Of a DNA stretch of 64,000 nt, positions 1 to 12,129 are shown piece by piece. The DNA comes from Leptodontidium sp. MPI-SDFR-AT-0119 (Eukaryota > Ascomycota > Leotiomycetes > Helotiales > Leptodontidiaceae), in assembly GCA_020726505.1 (NCBI GenBank), contig JAHLEZ010000001.1:1922001-1986000 (forward strand), read 5' to 3'. The translations under genes were made by a program, and so were the position numbers. The notes beneath the pieces were generated by a model, which was not told the DNA's origin, made no database searches, and saw nothing but the letters and a program-made list of their open reading frames with translations. Positions within the stretch are counted from its first letter, which is position 1. The number at the start of each line of letters is the position of its first letter.

Positions 1-313
1 ACGTTGTGAAGTGGCATTATATCGGGACTACCAGCTATCCTATATTATCTGTCCTTCTCATACATTACCTTAAACAAGGTCATCGCCCCCAACCAAGAGT
101 TCAAGCAGTGGCTGCGAAAATTGGATTCTTGGATGAATCCATGAACTAGGAAGTTTGTAGGCGTCCAGCAAATACCCAGATACATCAGAGCAGTCAAGCA
201 TCGCCATGTCAGACACTTGTCGGACACCACAGCAGACACCACAGAAGAAGACAGCACCATTCCATCACTGATCTCAGAATTGATGGTGACGTCGCCTCAA
301 TCTCAGACGCTCA

Positions 314-748
314 AGCAATTTCTACACTCTACCTCATGCTCTCCTTGAAACGGTCCTCTCACCCGAAATCCAAGAAGTAATAAATCAGCAAGCATCCGCA
401 CCAAGCGCCGTCCCTTTCTGCAGCATTGGCAAAGGCTTCTGCGGCGAGATCTATGAGAAAAGAGGGACAGGCCGTATCTTCAAGCGGGAATTACCAGAAG
501 GCGTCAAGAAACTCTGGAACGACTTCATCTGGTACATATCCATACACAAAGAGATACTGCGTGCTAATGTTCATTTTGAGAAGATTCGTCGTGTCGATAT
601 TCATCTCCCACCCCTTCAAGTCCCACAAGTCTTCAGCTATATAACACCACGACACCCAACATAGTGGACCGAGAACCAAACATTCCCAACAATTGCACCG
701 CGTGAACGATCAAATCCACTGAAGAATGATCTGGTCGCAACCTGCTAA
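314..748 (+). pseudogene. DUF3669-like gene relic
   Basis: One frame reads about 115 residues without interruption. It includes LPHALLETVLSPEIQEVI, then CSIGKGFCGEIYEKRGTG and HKEIL with IHLPPLQVP. The order (Pro-Leu-rich lead, glycine loop with IGxGxCGxIY, a conserved His-Lys, then xIHxPP and a WTEN/FP segment) resembles the start of fungal DUF3669 proteins as I remember that family. The frame is broken by TAG at 662-664 and TAA at 746-748. Weak similarity may continue to about position 1000 with more stops. No start codon or intact C-terminus is visible, so I call it a decayed copy. The family assignment rests on motif memory only. Confidence 0.42.
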
Positions 749-1832
749 GCCTCGAATGGCACTAAGATCAAACACATGGACGGCGGACCCAAGTAGAACG
801 AGCCCGGATCAATCCTCCCTCCTTGTATCCTCACAATAATCCATAGATGTCGAGAGTCTGGATCAGCCCCCTCCTAAGATTTGCGAACTGGCTAAGGTTT
901 TCACAAAGTCTCCTTATACTTGGGAGGCACCAGAGCAGTCTTGCCTGCAAATTAGCCCTCATTACTTCAACTTCAAAGACTGTATCTTATCGAGCATTGT
1001 GAATTCCTCTCGCAAAATAAGAAAAAATGAAACGGGAACGGAAACCACTTGGTCCAAGAGAGTTTGGATCGGTCGATCCCCGGTGAAGATTGAAAATGGT
1101 TCTCGCCGAGTCGCGGTCGATGTTCGAAGCATTCCCAAGACATACGAGTCCCTTGAGGTCTGCTTCCACAAATTCGCGTTGTTGGAGACTCTTTTCCCTG
1201 TACAGGCTATGAGGATGTCAGGTAAAGGCCAGCATCTCATTCTCGTGGTCGATCCGCGCTTTCCTGACATCGCCGCTGGGAAGTAGATCAGATCTCGCCC
1301 AGGGAATTAGATCGCGTGAAAAAAGCTGATGGAGAGAGTGGCAAGACGTTTGACAACTCAGACGGAACGGAAGGCGTTCGTAGTCAAGTATTAAGAAGGG
1401 ATGATCTGGCATCATGTTGGATATTGGAATGATATCACAATTACTATTTTGACAGACATATGAGAGGATACACTACTGCAAAAATCAGCAGTATCAACGA
1501 TCATAGCTAATATCTCAAAGGTAGAAATTGATAATGACTGCAAGCCAAAAAATATTGCTGTTGGGCATACCGTGCAATTGAAGACTTTGTACACAATGCC
1601 AGGTAACCCGCATGACGATCTTCAATGTGACTAAGCCTGTAATTGAATAATTACTATTTTTACCAGCTTTCATGCCTAACGCACACCTTTCTTGTTACTA
1701 CTTTAGGTGAATCAAGGGCGGTGAGAGGAGCAGATTAAGGGAAACAACATCTTCCTTTCTCTCGAGTAACGCGACCTGTTCCTAACCTCGAACTGTGACC
1801 TCCACGACAATATCAAGCCGACTCCAGATTGA
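749..1832. other. Intergenic, no supported gene
   Basis: Stops are frequent in all frames and I see no family motif. The left part may hold the ruined C-terminal half of the DUF3669-like relic. Confidence 0.4.
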
Positions 1833-2967
1833 ATGACAGCACCCGTCATGCCTCCCAAATGTAACCCTGCGAAGCGTGTTGGTCTACGACGTGTTCCTGA
1901 TCCACCGAAGCCCAAGAAAGCACCTGCTCCATCGAAGCCCAGAGAGGCACCTACCCCCCAAAACCGAACTTGTCAAAGTTCCTGTCCCTCATCGACCTCA
2001 GTATTCGACCGAGTGCTTAGATCCTGAAGTTCAAGAGTGGCTTACCTTCGACAGACTATCCTCCGAGCAGCAGACTGTAGCTGAGATTGATTCCGTGGAC
2101 AAGAAGGATAATGAGCAGCGGACAAACGGGATGATAAAGGCAAGCTCGAATCGTCGAGTCTGTCTGTGTGTTTCTCTGCTTACTTCTATCTGCAGAGGAT
2201 GTCAAGTTCATTTTGTTTCCCAAGCTACCCCGTGAGTTAAGACTCATGATCTGGTCTGAAGCAACAAACATCCAACGACAAGTCGCAATCTTCAAGCACC
2301 AATTTCTCAGCCTACAGAGATCGGATACTGGTCCGCTCCTGACACCTTGCGTTCCTGTCTTACTTCATACCAGCCTCGAATCTCGGACGATCGCTCTCAA
2401 AGTCTACAAACTCGTCCAGTACGAAGACCGTGCGACCAACTTCCCTCACCACCGAAATAGCCCGGCATCACAACCCGCTCCTCTATATTTCAACTTCGCG
2501 AAGGACCTATATCCATCTAGTTATATCGCCCCGCCCTACCGCCGAAGGCAAGCACGATTACTTGATGACCTCTTATAGGCTTCCATACTTCCCTCAGAGC
2601 TTCATTACACAAGTCCGTCACTTGGCTATTTTTCCTGGTGAGCTGGGCAGTATGACCATGATCCAGGGCCCTGGAAAACGCACTGTAGAGGACTTATTTT
2701 ATAGTCTCTTGAAGCCATTCTCGGCTTTGGAGACGCTGTACTTGATTGGGCACTTTGAGAGACAGGACAAGGCCCAGCTGCCATTCTATCCGTGATCACC
2801 GAGTCAATGGAAGGCAAAACTGAGTGCGGTGCTTGTACTGCTGCGCCTATCGTGCAAAGGAGACGATCAAGGATGACCATAGTCGTCACCCAGAGTGGAA
2901 TTGTCCCGAAATCAAACTCGTTGAAGTCAGGTGGGCAATGGGCGTAACTTGCGGTATTCCAAAGTGA
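1833..2967 (+). pseudogene. 2EXR-domain gene, frameshifted
   Basis: ATG at 1833 opens a Pro/Lys-rich N-terminus (MPPKCNPAKRVG...). The frame must drop one base in the C-run/A-run near 1962-1972 to continue as ...STECLDPEVQEWLTFDRLSSEQQ. A phase-1 intron of about 43 nt (roughly 2153-2195, weak GTCGAG donor, CTGCAG acceptor) leads into FPKLPRELRLMIWSEA, the signature 2EXR opening. A second frameshift near 2530-2545 is needed to reach VRHLAIFPGELG and FSALETLYLIGHFERQ. After that come a TGA at 2793-2795 and another frame change before the last piece (PEWNCPEIKLVEVRW). The layout and the intron phase match the intact gene at 5223. Several independent lesions make a real pseudogene more likely than one sequencing error. 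Confidence 0.6.
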
Positions 2968-3380
2968 ATGTATATGCTTAGGGTTTCAGGGCACTTGAGA
3001 GTCATATGGGTTGTACGAATATTACTCAATAATTGATGGGGGGATTCTCTCTCTTCGAAAGAGACTGCATAAAGAATACTGTTGAGAGGAAGGTTAAGAT
3101 GCATGGACAGTCAAAGACAGTAGTGGAGGAAAGTCATAGCGTTGCTATTATTCAGAAACTAACAAGCGCAATCAAGTCTGAATCAACACCAATAGCTGTT
3201 TGCCTTGAATAATGTGCCATTTGTAACCTCCCTACATAAGAAATTGACTGTAAATACAGACTGGCTGCAAAAAGAACTGGTTCTGCGCTTAGTAACCCCT
3301 GTCTTGTTCCTGTAATCAATCAAGGTGATCTTTATCAGAAAATTTCACTCGAGCAATCTGCATGGTCAACCCACTATCAC

Positions 3381-3887
3381 TCTCCCTCAAACACACCCAA
3401 GACAAGACCACTCCTTACGCCATATGCCCCGGTGCTGTTCCACATCAATCGAGAAGCCAGAGGAGTTGCGACCAAGATCTACTAGCTTTTAACTAGATTC
3501 GGAAAGGATCCTATCTACTTCAACCCGGGCCTCGATTCCTTCTTCTGCTTCTCCTCGACCGCTTGTACCTACTCGCCCGAAGCATTCCTCGATCCAACAA
3601 CCCTCTTCGATATCCCAAAGTCCCTCTGATCTTAGGTCCGCCGCGTCGCCATCAAACAGAATTTCGGATACATCACTGGCCAGCTGGCAAACGGTCCCCT
3701 TCTAGGCCCATTCTCAAAGACGATGAAACGCATCTACGAGTTTCTCAAGGAAGAATTTGCAGCTTTGGAAGATATACTGGTCGTATCCGCTGTGCCAAAG
3801 CAGTCCCTGTACGGATCGTTGCCTGGTGCTGAGCAGATTTCGGAGCGTATACACACAAGGGCAGATGCATATTTTTGCAAGGGTTAA
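3381..3887 (+). pseudogene. 2EXR-like gene fragment with stops
   Basis: A single frame reads LLTPYAPVLFHINREARGV, then DPIYFNPGLDSFF, SPEAFLDPTTLFDIP and FSKTMKRIYEFLKEEF. It is interrupted by TAG at 3483-3485, TGA at 3627-3629 and TAG at 3633-3635, and ends at TAA 3885-3887. The 'LLHxNxExR ... YFNPxxDxF' order is the second half of a 2EXR protein, and parallels MHVNHESRR / CFNPKIDTLM in the intact neighbour. The 5' half with the PKLPxELR signature is missing or unrecognisable. The reading frame is otherwise kept, so decay may be recent. At least two of the three stops could arise from CAG or CGA by C-to-T change. Confidence 0.55.
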
Positions 3888-5222
3888 AGAACAACCGCCC
3901 TGAACGGGATGGCGCCTCCGTTCATCGTGGCATGGCTACGTTTGCTTTAGTAAAGGAGAGAGAATTGTTTTGTATTCGATTCGCAGACGACAGATTATTT
4001 GGCTGATGGGATAGATGGGTGGGATAACACGGACGGATGTTAGGCCCTTGGAGTTCTAGCATGAGAATATTGCGTCACAACACTTGCACAAAATGTCCCA
4101 GATTTGAGGCCTCTGCTCACAGCTGTTCTTTTGTGGGTATATTAATGGTCAATTGTAGATACAATAGAACGCAAATCATTTCCAAGTCTCTTGGATCAGG
4201 TGTGGTGATGAAGTGAAGCGGGGTGTTTCCATCCGAAATCCACGCTAGTTAAGCGAGATGTTTGTTTTGATCATCATGGAATTGAAAGTCTTCAGGGAAA
4301 TACTGTGCTGAGCTCATTCCGCACATAAAATGGCACTTAAAGTTGTTCAGTCATGTGTGGAAGGGGCGGATATGGCACAGCGGTGTAGATCTATGAATAT
4401 TTTCTACGCGCAACCGCAGGCGGGACCACAGGCGTTCTATCTCATGTTTATACATCTCTGCTGCTAAGGATTCTCAACAACAGTGGTCGCTCTAGATTCA
4501 TGAGTGTGGATATATTATAGGCCACAAGGTATATGAACCTTTGTCATTAGTTTCAAGAAGCTACTTATCACGCTCTTTCCACTCCGGTCTATTGTGGTTT
4601 GCGTTCTCGCTGAGCGGCAGGTCTAAGGTAACACCATCGAACAAGGAGCTTGAGAGAAATGAATTGCTCTGAAATACACAGAGATCTAGTGAGTAGGATT
4701 GTTGGACTCATTTTATTCTAATAGGAAGCCACCGTGATGGGAGTGCCTTCGGGACGAGCAGTTGATTTGCCGTTTTCGGATATGATGGTTGGGCCGTGAC
4801 GGGTGGAATCTGATAGGGAACTAGACAAATGCCGTTGTAAAAGGACTATATTTCTAATTATTTGTAAATATGACCGCGTGGTTAGCATCTTGTAAGGCTA
4901 GGTGTCACGAATGCTGTGATAGTAGTCTCTGAGCTGCCAATGTCGATGCAGCCAGGCACCCAGAAGAAATCAATGCGTCATTTCCACACATAAATACTTG
5001 TCAATTTTTGATGCCCTTAAGCGTGTGTGCTTTGATCTTCCTAGGTGAATCCAGCCCTAAAGAGCTGGATGATAGCCAAATCTGAGCGAGACAAGTTTTC
5101 TCTAGCGTGCTCGTCGCAAGCGATTAGACCACTACCTTCGAGCAGCACCTCACCTTCGAGTACTTACAACAACTCCGGAGACAGCCATCACAGTAACTTT
5201 AAAGGTCAAAGAAACAACAAAG
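3888..5222. other. Intergenic, no supported gene
   Basis: AT-rich spacer between the 2EXR fragment and the intact 2EXR gene. No open frame of useful length and no family motif was seen. Confidence 0.5.
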
Positions 5223-6180
5223 ATGGATACTTTGCCTCAATCTAACGAGATGTCTGGAACAAATACCTGCAGAGCATTGATCCTCCATCCTACTGCTCGA
5301 TTCGAATCTGCCAACCTCAGCGCGGATCAGGTCAACGCGTGTTTGGCGTTCATCAAGGATACTGTTCGTTCCAACAAGTTTGATCATTCGAGTAATCTCT
5401 CCTCTGTCTCTGATGAACCTCGAAGCTAACAAATATCTTGCAGAGTCTCTGGGCACATTCGCCCTCTTTCCAAAGCTGCCAATAGAGCTCCGCCTCATCA
5501 TCTTCCGCTATGCCGTCAACAATCTCCCAGGCCGAAATGTCTTCAAGCGTACGTACTTCTACCAACCAAAACTACCCTTGAAGAACCACATGTATCACTG
5601 CGATCCTCCTCTTATGCACGTTAATCATGAGTCTCGTCGAGTCACGCAGCAGGTCTATCAAACATTCAACGTATCAATCCAACAAGATAACAATATACCC
5701 GTCGTCTTGAGCCCACTGTGCTTCAACCCAAAGATCGATACCTTAATGGCCTTTGGCGCGCAGGTTAACGGCTTTTGGTCCTACGAATCCGCACTGTCTT
5801 ACCCAAGACAAATCCGACAGACCGTACAACACCTCGTCGTACCCTTCGGAGGCGAGCTGAACTTAGAGCCTGCGCCTGACGTCTGGATGCTGAGGATGGA
5901 GGCTATTTCAACGATTCACAAAGCCCTTGAGGAAATCAGGCTGCTTTGGCTTACGCTCAACTTCCTTGACAGCTTCCCAGCCTTGAAGAGGTTGACCTTG
6001 GCGGTTTGCCCGTATGAGATGGCGTTCATCCCAAAACTAGAGCAGAGCTACCAAGGGGTAGCGGAGTTTTTGGCTCCAGGGAGCTGGGACGGCTGGACGT
6101 TGGCGATCGACACTATCAAATTCTCGTTTCCTAGATGGGAGCATCTGGTTGTGAATCAAGTCATGATCGTCAGGGGATGA
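5223..6180 (+). CDS. 2EXR domain-containing protein
   Basis: Two exons, 5223-5391 and 5444-6180. The 52-nt intron has a GTAATC donor, GCTAAC branch and TTGCAG acceptor. The join is phase 1 and gives 301 residues. Exon 1 encodes a short unremarkable N-terminus. Exon 2 opens directly with the 2EXR signature (residues about 60-85: FALFPKLPIELRLIIFRYAV), followed by LMHVNHESRR, SPLCFNPKIDTL, VQHLVVPFGGEL and the closing FPRWEHLVVNQVMI. 2EXR proteins form large, fast-changing families in ascomycetes; their function is unknown, though the signature resembles an F-box-like interaction motif. It is the only intact copy in a block with two broken relatives immediately upstream, so it looks like the surviving member of a tandem group. 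Confidence 0.85.
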
Positions 6181-6509
6181 ACTACAAAACTTCTGTCACA
6201 TATACTGGATGGTTGGTGGATTGATGAATCTAGTCAGGAACTTTGCATTTGGTGATAGGAGCCTTTCTTTGTTGTTTTATATCTGAGAATATGTTTGAGA
6301 CAGGCCATACTGCTTGCTGTTGTTGTATAGGAGCAGGGAGTTGAGCGTTTTCAGACTGCGCTCCAGAACAAGGAGTGGCTTTACTTCGCTACAATCACTG
6401 TAGTGAAATAAAACAGAAGGTAACAAACACCCAGACCCAATACCCATTCATCTTTTGTGAAGGTGCTTTCTTATTACATATCATAGGCAAGATACCTCTA
6501 CCAATCAAA

Positions 6510-6990
6510 TCAAAGTAAACACCCCGCAAGATGCTCATCCAACTCCCTCATCACAATACCCTCCATCACTACCGACTTAACCCACCAAAAACTCCCATAA
6601 ATCCACTCTCTCATCACCTCACTAAACAGCCGCAGCGCCTCCTCTGTATCCTGATACTCAATCTCAGGTATACGGCCGATCAAGACTCCAATCCCTTCAC
6701 CTGGCAGGACCACGGGAATTTGATGGTGTCTGATAGAGTTGAGCGGTCGACCACTTGGGGATATGCTATCTATGATGCACACGATTCTCCCTTCTTGGTG
6801 GAATAAAGATAATCGTGTCAGTGAGATTTTTCGAAGATTGATAGTGATTGCTGGTTGGAAGATGTTTTCGGGAGGAGTTAGGAAAGAGTACCGACACGTC
6901 CTCCATTTCTGAGGCCAGAGAAGATGTCATCGAGATCTTGAACGGCTTGTTGGTAGTTTTCAGAATGCAATAGTCGATTTCCTGGGTGTT
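6510..6990 (-). other. Possible two-exon coding fragment, unknown family
   Basis: The minus strand reads NRLLHSENYQQAVQDLDDIF, then SGLRNGGRV. A putative 94-nt intron (GTACTC donor, CAAGAAG acceptor) joins it in frame to GRIVCIIDSISPSGRPLNS, PGEGIGVLIGRIPEIEYQD and EALRLFSEVMREWIYGSFWW, with a stop at 6510-6512. The composition looks protein-like (hydrophobic cores, charged ends), unlike most open frames here. I found no clear start codon: a small upstream exon at 7080 would create a TGA at its junction. I do not recognise the family. It may be the 3' part of a larger or decaying gene. Confidence 0.3.
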
Positions 6991-7860
6991 GACCAGATGT
7001 CAGAATTTAGTTTAAGAGAAAGATATGGGGGGTTTTGAGGGTGTGGGTATTTCCACGTCTTTACAAAGTCTTAGCGGCATCACTGCAGATTGCTTCAGCG
7101 CTTCGTTAGCACTTAAAAAGCAAGCGACAGCTGCTGATAGGTTAGAAATTTCATAAAGTTAACAGCCTTGAAGCTTCTAGTAAGATACAGATGAAAAAAA
7201 TTCTTTGATTTGTGTTTTCTTTTGTGGCTTTCGACTTTTTGACCAAAGGACTGGTCTTGATGATTCTCTGAGACGAAACGCTTTTATTGTCCGGTGTCTC
7301 TGCTTGATATCTTGGCTTGAGAAAAGTATCACCAAAGTCATTCATTGTTCTCGGAGGTGTATATCTAGGAGTTTCTACGGGTTTATAGAAACCCTCTTCA
7401 CGACGAAACGGATCTGTTGATGAGCAGTACGTAGCAAGCAGCAATTTTTATGGAAAGGTTTAGAAAAATCTGGATTTCTACATAGAGCACTTTACTAGAA
7501 GCCCTCCAGAGTTCCAGAAAGGTCAGATAAATGATTTAGAGACCTAGAGGGCCATGAAAGATGGAAGAGATGATATAGCTATGCGGTAAGGACGGGGGAG
7601 TGAAGGAGACGTAGACTTAAGCATGATTGAGTTGATGAGATTGTCTTTTCCATCCTGATTCTTTTTAGGCTTCCTCTGTGTTTTTCGTATTTCGTACACA
7701 AGTAGAAGAAGGCGATGATGAAGTTTGGAATTCTACTGTTACTCTCTTGGATGGAGGGCTCTTTTTGGAACTTTCTTTCACAAGTTGCTTCTGATCCACC
7801 AAACGATGGCGTCGACAAAACCCCGATAATGAAATAAGTCATGTGTATCAATTCTCATTG
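6991..7860 (-). other. Scattered minus-strand coding-like fragments
   Basis: Two minus-strand stretches have protein-like composition: 7151-7444 (FRREEGFYKPVETPRYTPPR...) and about 7579-7851 (VLSTPSFGGSEATCERKFQK...). They lie upstream of the 6510 fragment on the same strand and could be earlier exons of one degraded gene. I could not join them with consistent splice phases, and no family is recognisable. Confidence 0.18.
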
Positions 7861-8756
7861 CCGAGGTGTAAGTGAATCTTAGATGGCACATGACGACTTG
7901 TTCGAAGTCAACACCACACCGGAATGGTAATCGGACAAGCGAGGGAGTGTGAGGGATTTAGTCACTTGACTGCCATAACTCGTCAGACAGAGTTGCGTGC
8001 TTTCGAGATGCTTGATGGTAAGGTGAACAGAGCGTTGACTTTTGTCATCGAATGCTAAAGATATTCGTACACATGATTAGACTACCTTAGACAAAGGAAT
8101 GGTTCATCGAAAGTAACGAGAACTCTTCATTTTGTCTGCCGAGTACAAGACAAAACAAGACATGTGATAGCAAACAAATCCGTATAAGCCTTAAACTAGT
8201 CCCGGCTTCGGCGGTTGTTGCTCAGCAAAGCCATACGGGATGCTGACAAGCAGAAGAAAATGGGTTTCAGGCCATTCATAAAATCTCCTCAAAGACGGAA
8301 AATGACTTCGAGTTATTACCAACCGACTTCCCAGCTCTTTCCAACCCAAATACCGGTACCAATTTTCGCTTACCCACGTCTTGAACGTTCTAAGATTACC
8401 TTACATACAATACAATACAAACCTCCCTCGCCCCGAATCTAGACCTCCAGAGGCTGAAATTAAACCCCAAGAAAACACGGCAGACTAGCATCCAATGAGA
8501 TCTCAAGAACCTACTCTTCCTTCACGACTCGACTCGTAATCGGGAAGTTTAAATTTAGCTCTCTTCGTCAAACTGCATGCCTTGCCGTCCCTTCCACAGC
8601 TGCTGCAACGGCGTGCGGGGTCGACATGACTTCGGGGCTCGGGTAGTCCACGTGCTTCAACGGTTTTGACCTTCTGCGGCATTCGCGAGAGGGACTGGTC
8701 CGAGACGGCGGCGCTCAGGTCGGAAAGTAAGCGAGAAGGGCGCCGTTACAGTACCG

Positions 8757-8771
8757 TACCTAGGTAGGTAC
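8757..8771. repeat. CCTAGGTA palindromic motif
   Basis: The sequence TACCTAGGTAGGTAC contains the palindrome TACCTAGGTA followed by a half repeat. Close copies lie at 9170-9180 and 59180-59193, with weaker forms near 33833 and 35690. All are in non-coding DNA. It is either a recurring cis element or simple-repeat background. Confidence 0.4.
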
Positions 8772-9169
8772 TGAACAATAGTTTTATGGGGCCGCTGGTA
8801 GCTGATCAATTTAGGGTACCGTGCTAGATGTTTGACAACAGAGTTCGTGATCACAGATGGGGGTTTGAGTTAAGTGGAAACCTGGAAGACGAAGCGGGAA
8901 AGTTTAATGGAGAGGGAGAGAGACGGCTCCGGCTCTCAACAAACTTTACAACCCCGCTACCGTACAGTATCGCTATGACGAGAGCTACTGTAGAATGGCA
9001 CGAAAGGATCAGCTCCCAGCAATTTTGCCGAGTCAGGGGCTGCGAAGCTTCTCTTCAAACAGTACGGCGCTGTATCAGTGAAATGGAAGAAAGAGCCTCG
9101 CTTGTAAACTCTAACTCTTGAAGTGCAAATGTATCAGGTAAAAGGTAAAGGAGGATTGAGGCAGTACAC

Positions 9170-9180
9170 TACCTAGGTAC
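9170..9180. repeat. CCTAGGTA palindromic motif
   Basis: TACCTAGGTAC, the second copy of the element at 8757, about 400 bp away and also in the gene-poor region. Confidence 0.35.
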
Positions 9181-12025
9181 ACTAGGGCAGGGAAGCTCAA
9201 ACTTCAAATGCCCACAAATACCCCAATGTCAAGACTTTTGAACATGCAGCCAATGTTTCCAAGGTCGCTTAGGTTGCAACCCTTTATTATTAAATCGAAT
9301 CGTCACACGCGTTAGCAGGGCTACTGCCCACGTGATTGAAGGATGCGATGCAGTGGCAGCTCCTTTTGGAGGCACAGAAAGAAGGGGGTCAGCAGACCGA
9401 CCCCACATTCCGGGTTGGGGATCTCTGCATCCGCGGTGACGGACGGTGCTGGTGTTGGTGTTGACAATGACTCGACAAGTGTCTGTCGTCTAACTCCAAG
9501 ACATGGCCTTAGAGGGGAGGAAGAGGAGGCTTGGGTCGGGGAGTGGCTTCCAGCGACGTCTTGTGATGGAATATCAAATTTCCCTGGCAGAGTTCCATGT
9601 TGAGGTGCGGGTGCGTAGGTACTGGTGGTGTAGGTTTTTTTGTTTTTATTTTTATTTTGGTCGCCTGGGTTGGGTGCACTGCTTCTGCATATTCTGCATA
9701 GCACATGTTCAACAGGCGCTTGTCTGTTGAGTTTGCCCTTTTACAGGTGCGACCCATTCTGACGAAGGATGCTGGATTCGCAGCCTGCTGACTGGCATAG
9801 GAAGAATTCGGCTGGTCGCATGCTCGTCGTTTGTCGGACTGGTGAGACCACAGGTTGCGTTGGTACCTTGAAACGTGCTTGCATTGCTGAGTGAGACCTT
9901 TATCCAGCGTGCATAGAGTGGAGGTGTGTTGCGGCGTTTGTGTTGTGTTGTGCTATGCTGGGCTGGGCTGGGCTGAGCTGTGATAGTCGTGCTGGTGGAG
10001 GTGATATGCGGGAGTCAGAAGGACGTGCAGGGTGGGGAGAGTTTCTCTCATGTAGGTAAGGACTGGGATGTGAGGGGTGCTGATGCTGTGATAATGCGTG
10101 GTGTTGTTCCGTCTCGAGCGATTGGATAGTTTGGAGCGGTGTGACGGGTTGAGAAGAGTCTTGGGTGTAGGAGGGCTGGAAGACTGCAAAGCCCAGGAGA
10201 GGGGAATCCTCCCGTTTCGAAGAAGGAGGGTGGGATGAGATCCGTGAGATGCTTGGGATTTGGGATGTCGGCGTTCGGTTTTGTTTATGGAATGTCGTGG
10301 GAGTGGAAGGAGGAGCAGAAATTGTTGTCCAAACAAACAAATATGTGGGTTAGTATAGCCCAGGGGTGGTCTCTTGGCTGGCTGCCCTGTGGTGGCAAAT
10401 ATACCATCCCTGCCAGTCCCACGATGCAAGAGAAGGAAACAGAAACATGAGACCCTCGTTATTGGTCCTGGCTTCTTGGACCGGAGAGGAGAGGATTCTC
10501 CGATGATGGGAATGCGGCATTCATCCAGATCTTTGGGCGTTGTGATGATCCCACCGTCCTTTTTGGAGTTTGATACCTGCATAGCGTTGGATTAACGATG
10601 GATAAGCAGGAATCGGCTCTCAATCTGGATAATTGATTGATCGCCATGCAGCTCCTGATATGCTGATAAATGATAGCCAGAATGACGCGCAAGTCGTTCC
10701 ATCCATCGAACAACGTCGCTTGATAAGAAAAGGGGTGCATCGTTATGACTGGGTTGAGCACTTAGTTGCTGGGTTGGTAGCTTGGGTAAGTGTTCTCTTC
10801 GAGCTTGTAGAGTGGAGTATTCGTAGATTTTGTAATGCAACAAAGGAAATACGAAGGAAGGGTTGATCTCATTGGTGGTGATAAGAGCTTATGCGAGTAG
10901 TATGTGGGCTGATGTAGCTGAGTGCATAGAAGGCCAAAGTCTAGCCAGTAGGCTTTGCATGCATGATGCGAAGGTATGAATGACGAGAAGTAGGTTGTCG
11001 GCAGTGATGTGTGTAGAGCTAGTGTTGCCATAGTGAGTCCTGCTGTTATAGCACAGAGAAATTATCGTCCTCTGAGATGTGATTACAGTTTTAATCTAGA
11101 TAGAATCGTTGCGGGCGTGTGTTTGGGCTCATGCATAGCATTTACAACACCCGGCATAGTGGTTTTGATTGTCACGGTGAGACGGATAGATGCAAGTCAA
11201 AGTAAGAAGCCGCCCGCTTTCCGAGTACCGATGATGGGCTTGTCTTAGACTCTTAGTGAGGGACTGACGGGACAAGATGTTCAGCACCATCTGCAACAAC
11301 TTGGGGGAAGGGTACATACAGTGGGACTCATGACACAATTCAATTAGGAAGCTTGCATATTTTGGAATGATGTCCAGCTGTTGGAACCCAGGTCATGTTG
11401 TTGTTTACGCTTGGAAGCGAGAGAGGCGGGGGAATGTTCTCTCAAGTGCCAACCAGCGATGGACGTGAATGACAACAATAAAATGGCAACGATAAAATGC
11501 CAACCTGCACTGGCTGCAGCAATTAGCAAAAAGATGGCTCGTAATAGTATTTTATGCAGCTATTTATTTATTTACACATCCTCTCCCTGAGCCAAGATCC
11601 TTCCTTGTCCTTGCGTGCTGGGCTGTCATTGGCCCAAATAGCCTTGCCTACCCACCTCCATCCTAGCCCGCCGAGCGGGGAATCCTCTCTCCAGCGCCAG
11701 CCCAGACAGCGGATTATTCAAGGGTTCTCAAGTCACATCCCCAAACTCCCACCCATTTTTTGGGCTCACGACAACAACAACACCAAACCGCCGTCCGTCA
11801 ACGACAATTGCTGCTCGCCTTCGCCCTCGACCTCCACCCTCTCCCCGTGCCGGTCCCGAGCCTCTCTTGACGATAGATAGAGCTGGCCTGTCTCTGCAGA
11901 GCCGGCGTGCTTTGTCCCGCCTCGACGACAAACGACCTCCTCGAACTCTGGCACCAATCCCCCCCCCCACGGAGCGCTTAGCAACATACAATCTACCACA
12001 ACAAGAGACATCAGCATCAATTTTC

Positions 12026-12055
12026 ATGATGTCTCCTGTCTCCGTCGCTTGCTAG
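12026..12055 (+). promoter_or_regulatory. Short uORF upstream of Rim15-like gene
   Basis: Two consecutive ATGs open a 9-codon frame (MMSPVSVAC, TAG at 12053-12055), 172 nt before the proposed main start. The ATG context is weak (T at -3). If the mRNA leader includes this position, ribosomes would meet it before the kinase start. Confidence 0.4.
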
Positions 12056-12129
12056 TACGGGGCCCTTTGCCAGACACAACGCCGCTTTCCGACACGGTTC
12101 TCGAGCCAGACGCCGCGACAACGACGCGA

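Larger units (their letters stand above)
7861..12025. other. Long gene-poor region and Rim15 leader
   Basis: No gene is firmly supported. The minus strand at 9953-10582 stays open for 209 codons. Its first 43 codons look coding-like (SNSKKDGGIITTPKDLDECR), but the rest is Ser/Pro/His-rich, typical of antisense or pyrimidine-rich DNA. Direct CCTAGGTA-type motifs occur at 8757 and 9170. The last 500 bases before 12025 are pyrimidine-rich, as expected for the long promoter/5' leader of the kinase gene downstream. Confidence 0.35.
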
